From Paratrimastix pyriformis (lineage: Eukaryota > Preaxostyla > Paratrimastigidae): DNA of 64,000 bases. Made by a program: the position numbers and the translations under genes. Positions within the stretch are counted from its first letter, which is position 1. Each line of letters opens with the position of its first letter. The stretch is from positions 17,542 to 81,541 of the forward strand of contig JAPMOS010000153.1 of assembly GCA_027972325.1 (NCBI GenBank), written 5' to 3'. The notes beneath the pieces were generated by a model. That model had not been told where the DNA came from. It saw only the letters and a program-made list of their open reading frames with translations, and made no database searches. Of the stretch, positions 10,775-20,647 are shown piece after piece.

Positions 10775-10918
10775 GGGGTTCCCCCCTTTGGCAGGCATGA
10801 GTTGGGAGGCAGTGTGATTCCTCTGGCATGCTGTCTATTTTCCTGGGGGTTTGGGAAGATGAAGGTCGTCGAGATTGATTACTCGTTCGCCGAGGCTCCG
10901 AGGCTGAAGCGGCCCCGG
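10775..10918. repeat. DIRS right terminal repeat
   Basis: Bases 10830-10909 repeat 1258-1330 and 3306-3381 with few changes. Sequence identity with the other copies ends at CCGAGGCTGAAG, which marks the boundary with the LINE that follows. Confidence 0.7.
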
Positions 10919-10958
10919 GGTCGAGTTGACCTTCAACGTTTGAATTTCTCCGCAGAAG

Positions 10959-12021
10959 ATGGCTGATTCTGAATCTGTGACTATGTCTGATGCTGAGAAG
11001 GAGGCGGCTGCGCAAGAGGCTGCCCGTGTGCAACAACACAAGCGTGCGGCCGAGAAGAGTGCGGCGGAGGCGGCGGCTCCTGCAAGGATGAGGGAGAGCC
11101 CATGTTGGGATCAGGTCTGTTTGATTGAGTGCCGCAAACGAAGCGCCCTGAGTTGGGGCCGGCGGCTTGGAGTGATCCTGACGATCTTTTTTGTGCTGCA
11201 GGCTATTGGGGCTACGCTCTTGTTCCCTGATGGGAATCCTCTGTCCTATGCTGAAATTCAGGCGTCTTTTGCGGGCGCCGCGGTGGAGGGGTCGTTCCCC
11301 GAATTCTCAATTCTATTCGATCGTCCGACGGCCGAGCAGTTCACAAGGGTTGAGGAACTTGGCCAGAAGTTTCATGCTACTGTGAGGCCTATTGTGGCTG
11401 TGGCGACTGAATTCCAGCCGGACATTATCACGACAACGCTCTTCAAGGCGACGCTTGCTGGCTTTCCGACGGAGGCCAGTGAAGAGGATGTGGCGACTTG
11501 GTTGGGAAGGAAAGGTTTGTGTTGTGCTATGGAGAAGGGGTGTTATGGTTTTGGTAGATTCTCTGAGGGTGTTCAAGTTAATGCCTGCGATCTTTCAAGT
11601 CAGCTTCTTTGCGGAGGGAGAAGAAGAAATGCCGAAGTGGTTCCCGCGCCGGGATGCCAACCCGAGATGGCCCATTACCGTGGTGCCTCCCGAAGTGCGG
11701 GTCGAGGTGCCGCCCAACAAGAAGCTGGCGATGCTGCGCCGTCGGGATCTGGCGACTGTGCCGGCTGTCGAGGCCTGGTTGGCGAGCCTGACGCAATCCG
11801 CCAGCGACCACTGCCAGGAAGGGACAAGCCTTCCTGACTGGTCGCTGGGACGGTACGTGGTTATTGGTGGTCGATCCCGAGGAACGAGACCGGCTGGCGA
11901 GGGAGAAGCAGCAGCAATATGGGGCCGCGGACTATTGTTCGGCGGACTGTGGTGCGTGTGGCGGCCAAGGGTTGCTGTGATTTGGTTTGAGGTGTTGTGT
12001 TTTCAATCTGAATCTTTTTGA
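10959..12021 (+). pseudogene. ORF1-like protein with one N-terminal membrane helix (frameshifted)
   Basis: The frame from 10959 starts with a charged Ala/Glu-rich segment of ~60 residues. A hydrophobic helix (LGVILTIFFVLQAIGATLLF) follows at about residues 68-90, then SYAEIQ. After about residue 205 the frame slips, and the true continuation lies in the frame ending at 12021 (FPRRDANPRWPITVV...RRRDLATVPAVEAWLASL). A diverged relative lies at 35976-36900 ahead of LINE copy 2, which suggests it is the first ORF of the LINE and not a host gene. I do not recognise the family. A single membrane anchor would be unusual for a LINE ORF1 protein, so a captured host gene is the alternative. Confidence 0.5.
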
Positions 12022-13150
12022 AAACATGCCTTGAGCAACCATTATATATTCATAAAGGGTACGGGATGGTTACGACTGGATTCAGTCCTTACGTACGGAT
12101 GGTACGTATTGAGCTGGACAAAACGCAGTATCGTCGTTGGGCCACTCGCATGGGGCACGATCGATCTTATTGAAGGAAAATGGTGGGTGAAGTGGTGGTT
12201 TGTTACACAGACTGGAGAAAATGGGTGTGAACTTGGGCAACATGATCAGGGGCCGGCCTGCGGGTGGGGACGGCTGCTGTATCAGAAATGGAGGAGCTGT
12301 GATAATAGAATAATGTTGGGGACGGACCAAAAGGAAGAAGGAGGCGTGGCAAAGGAAACGTGGCGATCGGTGGGGAATCGGCCAGCCGGAGAGGGCGGCG
12401 TAGGAGGAAGAAGAACGAGCGGATGGGGATCTGATTTGGTGAAAAAAAGACCGGGAATTGAAACAGAGGAATGGGGTAGAGCGGACGGTGGAGGAAACTG
12501 ATGGGGCAGCTATACTGCCAGGTTGAGCACCCCCCGGGGAGGGAATCTTCGGCCGGAGTTGGGCGGACGGGTCTCTGCATGAGTTGGCAGGGAATGATGG
12601 CGGTTTGGTGGATATCCTTTTGACGATTTTGATAGGTAGTGTTGGTAGGTTGTGCGTGTTCATGCAGGGGCTTTGTTTTGGAAGATGGCCCTGATCGACT
12701 TGATCCAAGCGAGGGGGCGGGGAATACCACAGGCTCTGGGCTCAGATGAAGGGGGAGTGCGAGGACATCGTTATTGGACCAAACGAAATCTATTTGGGGG
12801 GAATCGATGGGTGGGAATCTGTTTACTGGTGGCGATGGCTCAATGGGGAGGTGCGGGCGTGAATCGGAGAGCGGGAACTCGACGGCTCTACAAAAGCGAG
12901 GCGGCGTGGAAGGAGTGGGTGTGGATGATGGAGCGGCGGAGGTTTGGGCTTTGGGGTGGGGCAGGATCCCAGCTGGCGGACTGGGAGGGAGAGTGGCAGG
13001 CAAAGAGACTGGCCCGAAGAGGCGGACGAGGACGAGGTACGGGAGGAGAAGGAGGCTCTGATGGAAGGGGAGGGACGTGACAGTGGGAGATTGACGGATG
13101 GAGGGATGATGGAGCGACCGGGCGAGTTGTTTGGCGGTGGTGGCGAGCTG
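12022..13150 (+). other. LINE segment between ORF1-like gene and protease-like domain
   Basis: No domain is recognised. From about 12310 the sequence is nearly identical to 37395 onward in LINE copy 2; before that the two copies diverge strongly. Plus-strand frames encode Gly/Arg/Trp-rich and then acidic sequence (PEEADEDEVREEKEAL near 13000). The long minus-strand Pro/Ser/His-rich frames are antisense shadows. This is probably the N-terminal part of the ORF2 polyprotein, broken by indels. Confidence 0.4.
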
Positions 13151-13159
13151 GAGGAAGTT

Positions 13160-13960
13160 GATGGGGTTGGCTTGTCGCAGGGGCGGGGTCGGGAGGTACA
13201 GAGGCGTGTGTAATAAGTCGGGCCACCGTTGTTGGTGGCAACAGCCTCCAGGTGGTGGAAGCGGTGGGGGGCCGGGCAGTTGTTCGATGTTGTGAGAGGG
13301 GTGATTGGGGAGACCCGGGTATGGAGCAGGCAATCTGGGAGAAGGGGATTGATGGGCTGGATGAGCTTCATGATGGGGATGCAGGGGATGCGGTGGCGGA
13401 CCTGCTGAGGAAAGCTCGGATCCCGGCAGGAGCGCGGATGAGGGTGGTGCACGTCTGTCAGGAATGCGGAAGGGTGAGCGAGGGCCGCGAAAGGGAGCGG
13501 GATTGCCTGGTGGTGCGCCTGGAGAGGGACGGTGACAGAATGAGTGAAGCGGTCCGGAAGGTGGTGATGGCGGACGGACGGGTGCGGAAGAGGTGCCCAG
13601 AGTGTGGTGCCGATCGGTGGCACGCGCAGGAGGAACGGGCGGTGGGCATGGAGGATGTCATGGTGGTCCAGGTGGTTCGCGATCGGCGGGACGGCAGGGT
13701 GGACCAGTCGCAGTGGCGGGTGCAGCCGGACCCCGTGGAAGTTCTTGGCACGAATTACCGCCTGGAGGCGGCGGCGGAGTTCTGCGAAAGGAGAGGAGGG
13801 GGCGACATTGGGTGGCGGTGAAGAGGATTGAAGGGCATGGTGGCGCTTCGATGACAGCGTGGTGAGGGAGGTGGGCGAGGAAGAGACGAAGAATGGCGAC
13901 ATCTTTCTTTATGTGGCGGGGGCAGGGATGGGGTCGAGAATGCAGCGTTCGATGTGGGGA
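13160..13960 (+). pseudogene. Probable USP-type ubiquitin protease-like domain in LINE ORF2
   Basis: Across slipping frames I read, in USP order: a weak Cys-box candidate (NKSGHRCW in the copy at about 38290), a segment like the QQDA..EFL helix (DGDAGDAVADLLRKL), two zinc-ribbon pairs (CQECG near 13460 and CPECG near 13595), and a His box (GRHWVAVKRIEG, then WWRFDDSVVREV) at about 13800-13870. The His box and the FDDS that follows match the GHY..WY.FDD pattern of ubiquitin-specific proteases closely. If real, the LINE carries a deubiquitinase-like cysteine protease ahead of its endonuclease. The catalytic Cys is the weakest element. Confidence 0.55.
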
Positions 13961-14116
13961 CCGGCTTTTGGAGGGGGAGCAAAGAAGGGGGCAGACGGGA
14001 GGGCACAAGGGGGACGAAGAGGGAGACGGGTAAGGCGGGAGAGGTGAAGACCTGGAGGAGCATGTGGTGGGGCAGTCCGGGGTGCGCCCGGTAACGGGGA
14101 CTCCTACCCGGGGGTG

Positions 14117-15290
14117 CCCAGGTATCCTGGGGACGGGATGAGCAGAAAGGCCAGGAAGATGCGCGGGAAGAAGGACGCGACAAGGAAGAAGAGGCAGGTG
14201 GCAAAGATGAGGGATATCGAGAAGACATATGACGAGAAGGCGGAGGAGGAGGAATTCCAGGGGGTGGAGAAGTGGTGCCAGGGCAAGAAGGAGGCCAACC
14301 TGAGGGCGGGGCTGCCGGCGAGGGAGGAGGGAAGGATGAGGGTCGTGGGGTGGAACGTGCGTGGGTTGGGGTCAGACTGGAAGAAGAGCAATGTGGCGGA
14401 CCTGCTGCGAGTTGGGGGTCAACATTGCCCTCCTGCAAGAGACGAAAGGTACGAAAGACAACAAGCAACAGTTGGAGGAGAAGTGGATGAAGGGGTGGTG
14501 CTGGAGGAGCTCGGTGGTGGAGGACGCAGATGCGCGGCACCCCAAGGGGAGGGGTGATGATTGGGTATAGGCGGACCTTACAGATAGCAGTGCGCAAGGT
14601 CAGGGAGGTGATCCCTGGCTACTTGATGTTTCTCGATTGGTCGGAGGGAAGACCAACCTGAGGCTCATAAATCTGTACTACCCAACTGGGGAGGGAGAGG
14701 ACAAGGTGAGGGTAAGGAATGTCATTATCAGGAGGTTGGAAGAGTGCATGGCGGAGGGAGCAGCTGAGGGAGGGGCGTGGTGGTGTACACGGACGCGAAT
14801 AGCTGGGCCAAGGAGGTTGGTGAGCAGGAGATGCTGGGTCTGTATGACACGGCGAAGATGGTGGGTAAGCAGAACGAGATCACATTCGTGCGCAACAAGA
14901 AAGGAGGGAAGGGGGAGGTGGAGGAGGAGGGCAAGCAAGGGGAAGAAAGGGGAGGCCAGGCTGGACCTTTGGCAACGCAGGGGACGATGGCACGATTGCT
15001 GGACAATATGTGGGTGTGGAGAAATGAGGAGGTTCAATGGCAGGAAGTCACAGACCATCACATGGTAGTCACTGACTTGAGGAACATGTTGCCGGCATGG
15101 GCGGGAACGCTGCGGAGGAAGGTGGCCATCTGCCCGTCCAAGTCGGACCTGGATGCGTTGCTGCGGGAGAAGAGGAAGGATGAGTATGAAGGGATGGTGG
15201 GGAAGATGCGCACGTACCGGGAGAAAGTGGCGGAATTGCTTCGGAAGGCGATGGAGAAGGGGCGGACCCATCGTTCGAGCAGATGAGTGG
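14117..15290 (+). pseudogene. LINE apurinic/apyrimidinic-type endonuclease domain
   Basis: A Lys/Arg/Glu-rich coiled-coil-like stretch (from MSRKARKMRGKK at about 14138) leads into VVGWNVRGLGSDW, the first motif of LINE exonuclease-endonuclease-phosphatase nucleases. LLQETKG (catalytic Glu), LRLINLYYPT, VVYTDANSW and DHHMVVTDL follow in order. These are the metal-binding and catalytic motifs of the APE domain that nicks the target site. Frames change at about 14420, 14640 and 14770. After about 15070 the sequence is a helical linker to the reverse transcriptase. Confidence 0.75.
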
Positions 15291-16860
15291 GATCCTGCGG
15301 GAGACGGCGGGGAAGGTGTTTGGGTTCCGGGACGTGGCCAACACAGACAGGGATTATGAGCCCATCGCATGAAGAAGCTGAGACGGATGGCGATGGCGGA
15401 GCGGGACCCGAGCCTGAGGAGGGAAATGCAGAAGCAGTTGGCCAAAATGAGAGGCGTGCACTACAGGAAGAGGGATCGGGCGTTGGAAGGCGCAAGCGCA
15501 TATATAAGGGCATCATGACAGACGGGGTGGCGCCGGTCACGTCGTATGCAACTAAGAATGTGGAGGGAAAGGTGGACAAAGTGGTCACAGATCCGGAGTC
15601 GGTGAAGAATGGATGGAGGAACTTCATGGCGGACCTGGCAAGGAGGGTGTTGCCGGTGGGCCCGAGGGTGGGGCGGGTGCCAGAAGGAAGGCCGCAGGAA
15701 GAAGGGAGGGTGATCATGGCCCCCTCACAACGCATGATGTTGAGACAATCCTGGGGGCGCTCCCCCGATGGTAAGGCGGCGGGCCCGGATGGAGTGACGG
15801 CAGAGATGATCCATGCCTGTGGGGAAGAGATCAAAGAGTGGTTGGGGAGGAGATACAATGAGATGTTGGAGCGGAGTGAAGTGCCGCAGGAGCTCAAGGT
15901 CAGTTCGGTGTTCATGGCCACGAAGTCGCAGACAGAACACCCTGGTGACCCTGCAGGCAGAAGGCCAATCACTTTGATACAGGTCTTTTGAAGGGATTGC
16001 AGGTGGTGGTGGCGTCGCGGTTCCAAGAATGGTGCGTGCAAAGAATGTGTTTGGGGAGGAGCAGTTTGGGTTTCTGAGAGGAGAAGGATTGAGACCCCAA
16101 TTGCAGAAATTATGGGAGTGCTCACTGACTCGAAAATTATGGGAGGCAGGGAATTCCACATGTGCTCGTTAGATATCAAAAGGCCTATGATACAGTGGAC
16201 ATGGACGCACTGAGGGAGGGGGTTGAGACGGATGGGGTTGAGGAGGCATTCATCAGGTATGTGGATGAGTCTGTACGAGGGAGGAAGGCCAAAGTCATTA
16301 CGGGTTTCGGGCTGACGGAGAGCTATGAGATAGAGAGAGGCATTAGTCAGGGGACCCGCTTTCATGTCTGCTATTTATCTCATTCATGGAGGAAGTGCTG
16401 GCAGAGGTGCGAAAGCAGGAAGGTGGGTATATCCTGGATAGTGGAAGGAAGGTGAAAGTCCTTGCCTTTGCTGACGATGTGATGCTGGTCACTCGAACCA
16501 AGGAGCAGATGGTACGGTTGGTCAACACAGTGAGACGGAAGGTGGAGGAGGCGGGTATGCAGCTGTCGTGGACCAAGTGTGACTACCTGTGTGGGGGTGA
16601 AGAGCAAGACGGACCTGGACCTGGGTGAGGGTCGAGTCATCAAGGTCCAGCAGAAGGGTGGGGCCATCCGGTACCTGGGAATTTGGATAGACGAGGAGAT
16701 GAACATGAAGATCAACACGGAGAAGGTCATCCAGAAAATGTGTGGGAGGTTGCACAGGCTGATGGACAAGAAGGTCCCACCGAGGTTGATGGTGCAGATG
16801 ATCAACGAGTGCGTGTCGACGTGCCTACAATATACGGCGAGGCAGTCCCATGCCGCAGAA
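15291..16860 (+). pseudogene. LINE reverse transcriptase domain
   Basis: The N-terminal linker is helical and basic. The RT fingers begin at GKAAGPDGVTAEMI (about 15775), then RRPITLI, LDIKKAYDTVDM (palm A; about 16170), ISQGDP and the catalytic FADDV at about 16470. TKCDYLCGG and YLGIWIDEEM follow. This is the standard order of non-LTR reverse transcriptases. Indels at about 15980, 16240 and 16350 break the frame here; the second copy (41364-41990) is open through FADD. Confidence 0.8.
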
Positions 16861-17890
16861 GGACCTTGAGATTCTTCAACAGCGCTATGCGCGAGTATTT
16901 CGGGAGATTGGTGGGTGCTTGGGGAAATGCGACCCGGCGGAGGTGCTCTTCTTCCCGGAGGATGAGGGTGGGATGGGTCTCAAGGACCCGGTGGATGTGC
17001 ACGACATGATGGTGCTCACGCAACTGCTGGGCAGGGTGGCAGACCAACAAGGGTGCGGCGTGATGCTCCGTGAAGAGATAGCCCTGCTGCAAAAGTTGTG
17101 GACGACGAGTGAGCCGCTGCTGGACAACCCGGGAAGTGGGTCAGACTGCACGCGAAGGAGAAGATGCCGGGGTGGTGTCGGGGATGTTGAGGATCTTGCA
17201 CAAGAAGGGTTGGCCATCGTGAGGGATGGGGAAGTATTGAAAAGGAAGCGGAATGGGGAATGCCGACAACACTGGAGGAGCTGGCAGAGCCATGCAAAAT
17301 CACCAAGCGGCATAGGCAGACACTCATGAAGAGGGGCATCAGGAGTGTGGCTGACCTGATTGTGGGCGGTAGGTTTCAGTGGAAGGGCACGATGCCGCAG
17401 TACGTGGAGGCCATCAAGGAGCGGGTGTGTGTGGGGAACAAAGTGGAGACGGAATATGTTAAGTTGGCGAGGAGGATCCGAGAGGAAGAAGTGGCAAGAG
17501 ATCGAAAGAGGGCAAGGACGGAACAGGAAAGGAGGAGAGCCGAGAGGGGCGGGACGGGATACGGGCAAGAGAGAGGATGGTGGGAAGGATCACGGGATCC
17601 CAGACCCGGAGAGGAAGATGACGATGGTGGGGCAAGGAGGAAAGCTGGTGGTCGTGGCGAAGAACAGGAAACGCCGAAGCGGGGAGCCGGGGTGGGAGGC
17701 CGCCAAGAAAGGGAAGCCCGACGAGCAAGGGATGGCGAAACGGAGAGGATGCATGTTGAAGCCAGCGACAAGAAGAGGGCGGAGGCACCTGGACCAGAAC
17801 GGGGAAAGCAAGAAGAGCCGGATGAGAGCGGGCAAGTGGGACGAGGCAATGTGGAGGCGATGGGAGGCACTGCGGGCGGAGTGTGAGGAG
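16850..17890 (+). pseudogene. LINE ORF2 region between RT and RNase H
   Basis: The frame from 16850 (PQKDLEILQQRYARVFREIG) is the thumb and following helical region of the LINE protein. It is well conserved with 46483-47270. It ends in a long Lys/Arg/Glu-rich, low-complexity linker. No separate domain is recognised. A slip at about 17150 and others near 17500-17700 interrupt the frame. Confidence 0.6.
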
Positions 17891-18430
17891 GTGGAGGTGC
17901 GGGTGGAGGCCCGAGCTGAAGTGGCGGACTTTTACACAGATGGTAGCGCGACCAAGAAGAAGAAGGACCGGCGAGCTGCATTGGCGGTGGTGGAGCGGCT
18001 GTCCAATGGGGCACTGGCTGTGCGGGTCGGGAGAAGGTGCACGGGAAAGGGCAAACAAACAATGAGGCAGAGCTGGAAGCCATCCTGGAAGCCATCAGAG
18101 TGGGACAGGATGCAAACGTGGAGGTGCGCACGGACAGTAAGGTGGCAAAGGGATGGGTGGAGAGGCTGATGAAGGACGACTGGACACCGACGGACCTGAT
18201 CGAGTCGAAGGCCGAGGGCCTCCTCCGAAGGGGACAGCGAATTCTGAAGGAGCACAGGGGGTGTCCGGCTGGTGTGGGTGAAGGGGCACCAGGAGACAGG
18301 GGCATCGCTGGATGCGGAGAACAGATTGGCAGACAAGATTGCCGGGCAAAGCATCAAACAGGACATAGGCAAGGTGCAACAGGAACGGACCTGGGGTTTT
18401 CGGTTGGTTCACCAATGCGACGGGGAGGAG
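17891..18430 (+). pseudogene. LINE RNase H domain
   Basis: Motifs of a type I RNase H occur in order: FYTDGSATKKKK (first Asp), NNEAELEAILEAI (Glu), VRTDSKVAKGW (second Asp), VKGHQETGASL and NRLADKIAG (His and last Asp). It would remove the RNA template after first-strand synthesis. The frame slips at about 18055 and 18265. The equivalent at 47577-48117 is open throughout. Confidence 0.75.
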
Positions 18431-18876
18431 GTGGAGGGAGACTTTCGCACAAGCCTCCAGTCCTTCAGCCGCCGCGGACGCATCTCCAGGGCGGCCCGGA
18501 AACGCAAGAACGCACTGGTGGTCATCAATGCTCAGACGGGAAATGGCGGAATAAATACGCAGACCATGCGATGCGAAATGTCGGGCAGACTGGCCATGAT
18601 GGCAATCTTGCAGCGGTACATCACGGCCAACATCAGATTCTACATCAATGGTGAAGGGGATGGGAAATGTTGGTGTGGGGCGAGACTATACGAACCATTT
18701 GGTTTTGAATGCCCGGCTATGATGGGCAGTGTCGCTGAAAGGTGGAGTGGTGCCAATGCGATCAAACTGATCGCGTGGCTGGACAAGGGGAAGGAGCAGA
18801 AGATGCAGAACAATTGCTCCAAGAAAATGGGTGGAGCCTATGGGTCAAAGTGTGCAGGTGAGGTAAGCAAATAGCG
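18431..18876 (+). pseudogene. LINE ORF2 C-terminus with Cys/His knuckle
   Basis: The frame reads INTQTMRCEMSGRL, then FYINGEGDGKCWCGA, and on to a His-Leu-Val-Phe-Glu-Cys type ending. In the better copy at 48168-48530 the pattern is C-x-C then H-x4-C (CWCGARDCTNHLVFEC), the C-terminal knuckle of I- and R1-group LINEs. In this copy the His position is damaged (ARLYEPFGFEC). Confidence 0.6.
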
Positions 18877-20420
18877 ATGGACAGACTCTGGGAGCTCATC
18901 GAGCGATCGCGGGGAGCACTGGTACCGCGCCCGAACCTGGGACAGCTTCTGGGAAATGTTCACCACAGAAGTGGCGAACCTCTGCGATCGATATGTGGAT
19001 GGGATGAGTACGGAGATGGCAGAAGGGCAGACCCACAAGAGCACCCTACGAAACCAGTGGACGACCCCGTGGTGTCCTCTCTGCTCAGACAAGCAGGCAG
19101 TTTGACAACGATGGCATTCTCGCATCCTGGGAATGCCGATTTGAGCTTCCCTGAATTCAGAACGCCCAGCAAGGATGACTGGTTTTGGGTGGAAGACTGG
19201 ATGGCTACGGGTTAAAGGAGAATCGCGACCTCCTCGTCTTTCCGCCACCCTGAAGACAACCCACAGGAGAGATGGACTCTGGTTATTTCACGGCAACATG
19301 GCCATTGGGCGAGAGCCCAATTGGTTAAACTGGGAAGATACCCGATGAATCGCGATTAGTCCCGTACGGAGTGGGCAGCCAAACCGGACGCATCGGTGCA
19401 GGAATGAAGGCGCAGCATGGAGTCGGTTTGGCGCTGAGGGGACATGCAACTGAAGGAGCTGTCATCATTGAGGAAGGGTTCAGCTTCTGCTGCCGAGCTT
19501 CTGGCGGACGGGGGGGTGCCGACAGGCCCGTTCCCCGTCCCCATTCTGCTCTTCGAGAACCATCGGGCCGAGATTCCCGATGGACCCAGCCCCGGGCGGA
19601 GCCGTTCGAGGCGGGAGCGCTCCCCCGGGGCTGACTGAGGGGCGCGAAGGAGGGCGAAGGCTCATGGGGCTTTCGAAGGTGTGGTGAAGAAAGTTGCTGG
19701 GAGACTGCGAAGTCGGTGCGGGCTCGGAAATCACAGCAATCTCTGCAACTGGCAACAGAGCTGGGGAGTGGATGAATAGCCCACAAGGAGATTGGGAGCG
19801 GCAATTGGTGATTGCGGAGAGCCTTTGTAGCGATAAGTACGGAGTGGTACAAACCGACGCGGCCGGTGCAGGGAATGAAGGCGCAGCATGGAGTCGGTTT
19901 GGCGCTGAGGGGGACATGCAACTGAAGGAGCTGTTTATCATTGAGGAAGGGGCTTCAGCTTCTGGCTGCCGAGCTTCTGGCGGACGGGGGAGAAAGGTGC
20001 GGGGAAGGCCCCGTTTGACGTGGGCATTCTGCTCTTCGAGAACCAGCGGGCCCGAGAGAGATTCCCGATGGACCCAGCCCCTTGTGGGCATTGGAGAACA
20101 TGTTGCGAAAGGAGGCGGGAGCGCGAAGAGTGGAGGCTGACTATGAGGGGCGTCCGAAGGAGGGCGAAGTGCTCTATAACTGGAGGGGGATTTCAGAAGG
20201 TGTGGTGAAGAAAGTTGCTGGGAGACTGCGAAGACGGTGCGGGCTTAGGGAAATCTACGCGAATGACTGCAGACTGGCAGCAGAGCTGGGGATTGTGGAT
20301 GAAGAGACCCAGAAGGAGATTGGGAGCGAACTGGGTGGACTGCGGAGAACTATGCTGGTAGCGATCAAGCAACGGAAGAAGAACGAGAAGAACGAGGAAG
20401 GGATGGACGAAGGGACGTAG
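18877..20420 (+). pseudogene. Conserved 3' module, possible adenine methyltransferase-like
   Basis: A further coding region follows the knuckle and is conserved in LINE copies 2 and 3. Copy 2 preserves it best (48551-49616). Segments visible here include DDWFWVEDWM near 19170 and the C-terminal basic helical part EVLYNWRGISEGVVKKVAG to KKNEKNEEGMDEGT (about 20165-20417). The candidate motif IV is corrupted in this copy. I infer a methyltransferase-like fold from copy 2. It could instead be an unrelated LINE accessory domain. Confidence 0.4.
19345..20290 (+). repeat. Imperfect tandem duplication inside the LINE 3' module
   Basis: ACTGAAGGAGCTG occurs at 19449 and again at 19921, and GTGGTGAAGAAAGTTGCTGG at 19681 and 20202. 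The period is 472 bases at the start and 521 at the end, so the first unit has lost about 49 bases. LINE copy 2 has a single unit, so the duplication is specific to copy 1. Confidence 0.75.
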
Positions 20421-20598
20421 TCCGAGTGTCGGCGGTGACCGCCCCTTGTGGGCGCGAGCCGACCCATGGACCACTTGGGGCGTTCCTTCTTGCGAGCTTG
20501 TCTCGCGGGGAGGGCGGACCGGGAGGTCTATGTTACCCGCGGGCTTCGGCCCGATAACGGACTCGGCGTAAGCCGGGAAGTATCACACACACACACAC
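20421..20598 (+). other. LINE 3' UTR and (CA)n tail
   Basis: After the stop at about 20418 come a GC-rich 3' UTR and a hairpin-prone segment (ACCCGCGGGCTTCGGCCCG). The sequence AGTATCACACACACAC then ends at 20598. The same end is found at 49617-49798 and, inverted, at 61986-62160. Base composition changes abruptly at 20599. Confidence 0.8.
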
Positions 20599-20647
20599 TC
20601 CATCAGATGATGGATCACGACCTGATTGGGGTTCATTAGAATGTGGT

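Larger units (their letters stand above)
5918..10918 (+). mobile_element. DIRS-like retrotransposon, nearly complete copy
   Basis: In order this copy holds the gag-like C-terminus, a Pro/Ser/Thr-rich linker, reverse transcriptase, RNase H, NPPF methylase-like domain, tyrosine recombinase and right terminal repeat. That order and the use of a tyrosine recombinase in place of a DDE integrase define the DIRS order of retrotransposons. The left end is truncated inside gag. The pol region has at least three frameshifts, while the recombinase is intact. Confidence 0.8.
10919..20598 (+). mobile_element. LINE copy 1 (APE, RT, RNase H; USP-like and methyltransferase-like modules)
   Basis: A long non-LTR retrotransposon ending in a (CA)n tail at 20584-20598. 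Its modules in order are an ORF1-like protein, a probable ubiquitin-protease-like domain, an AP endonuclease, a reverse transcriptase with FADD, RNase H, a C-terminal Cys/His knuckle and a conserved 3' module. APE plus RT plus RNase H is the layout of the I-group clades. A second copy at 35930-49798 and a truncated third at 61986-62720 define the boundaries. Single-base indels break nearly every module. Confidence 0.8.

Noticed and set aside
12203-13902. Long minus-strand Pro/Ser/His-rich frames in LINE copy 1 (and 37927-39609 in copy 2)
   Set aside because: They are antisense to the LINE coding strand, have biased composition, no domains, and differ in frame between copies.
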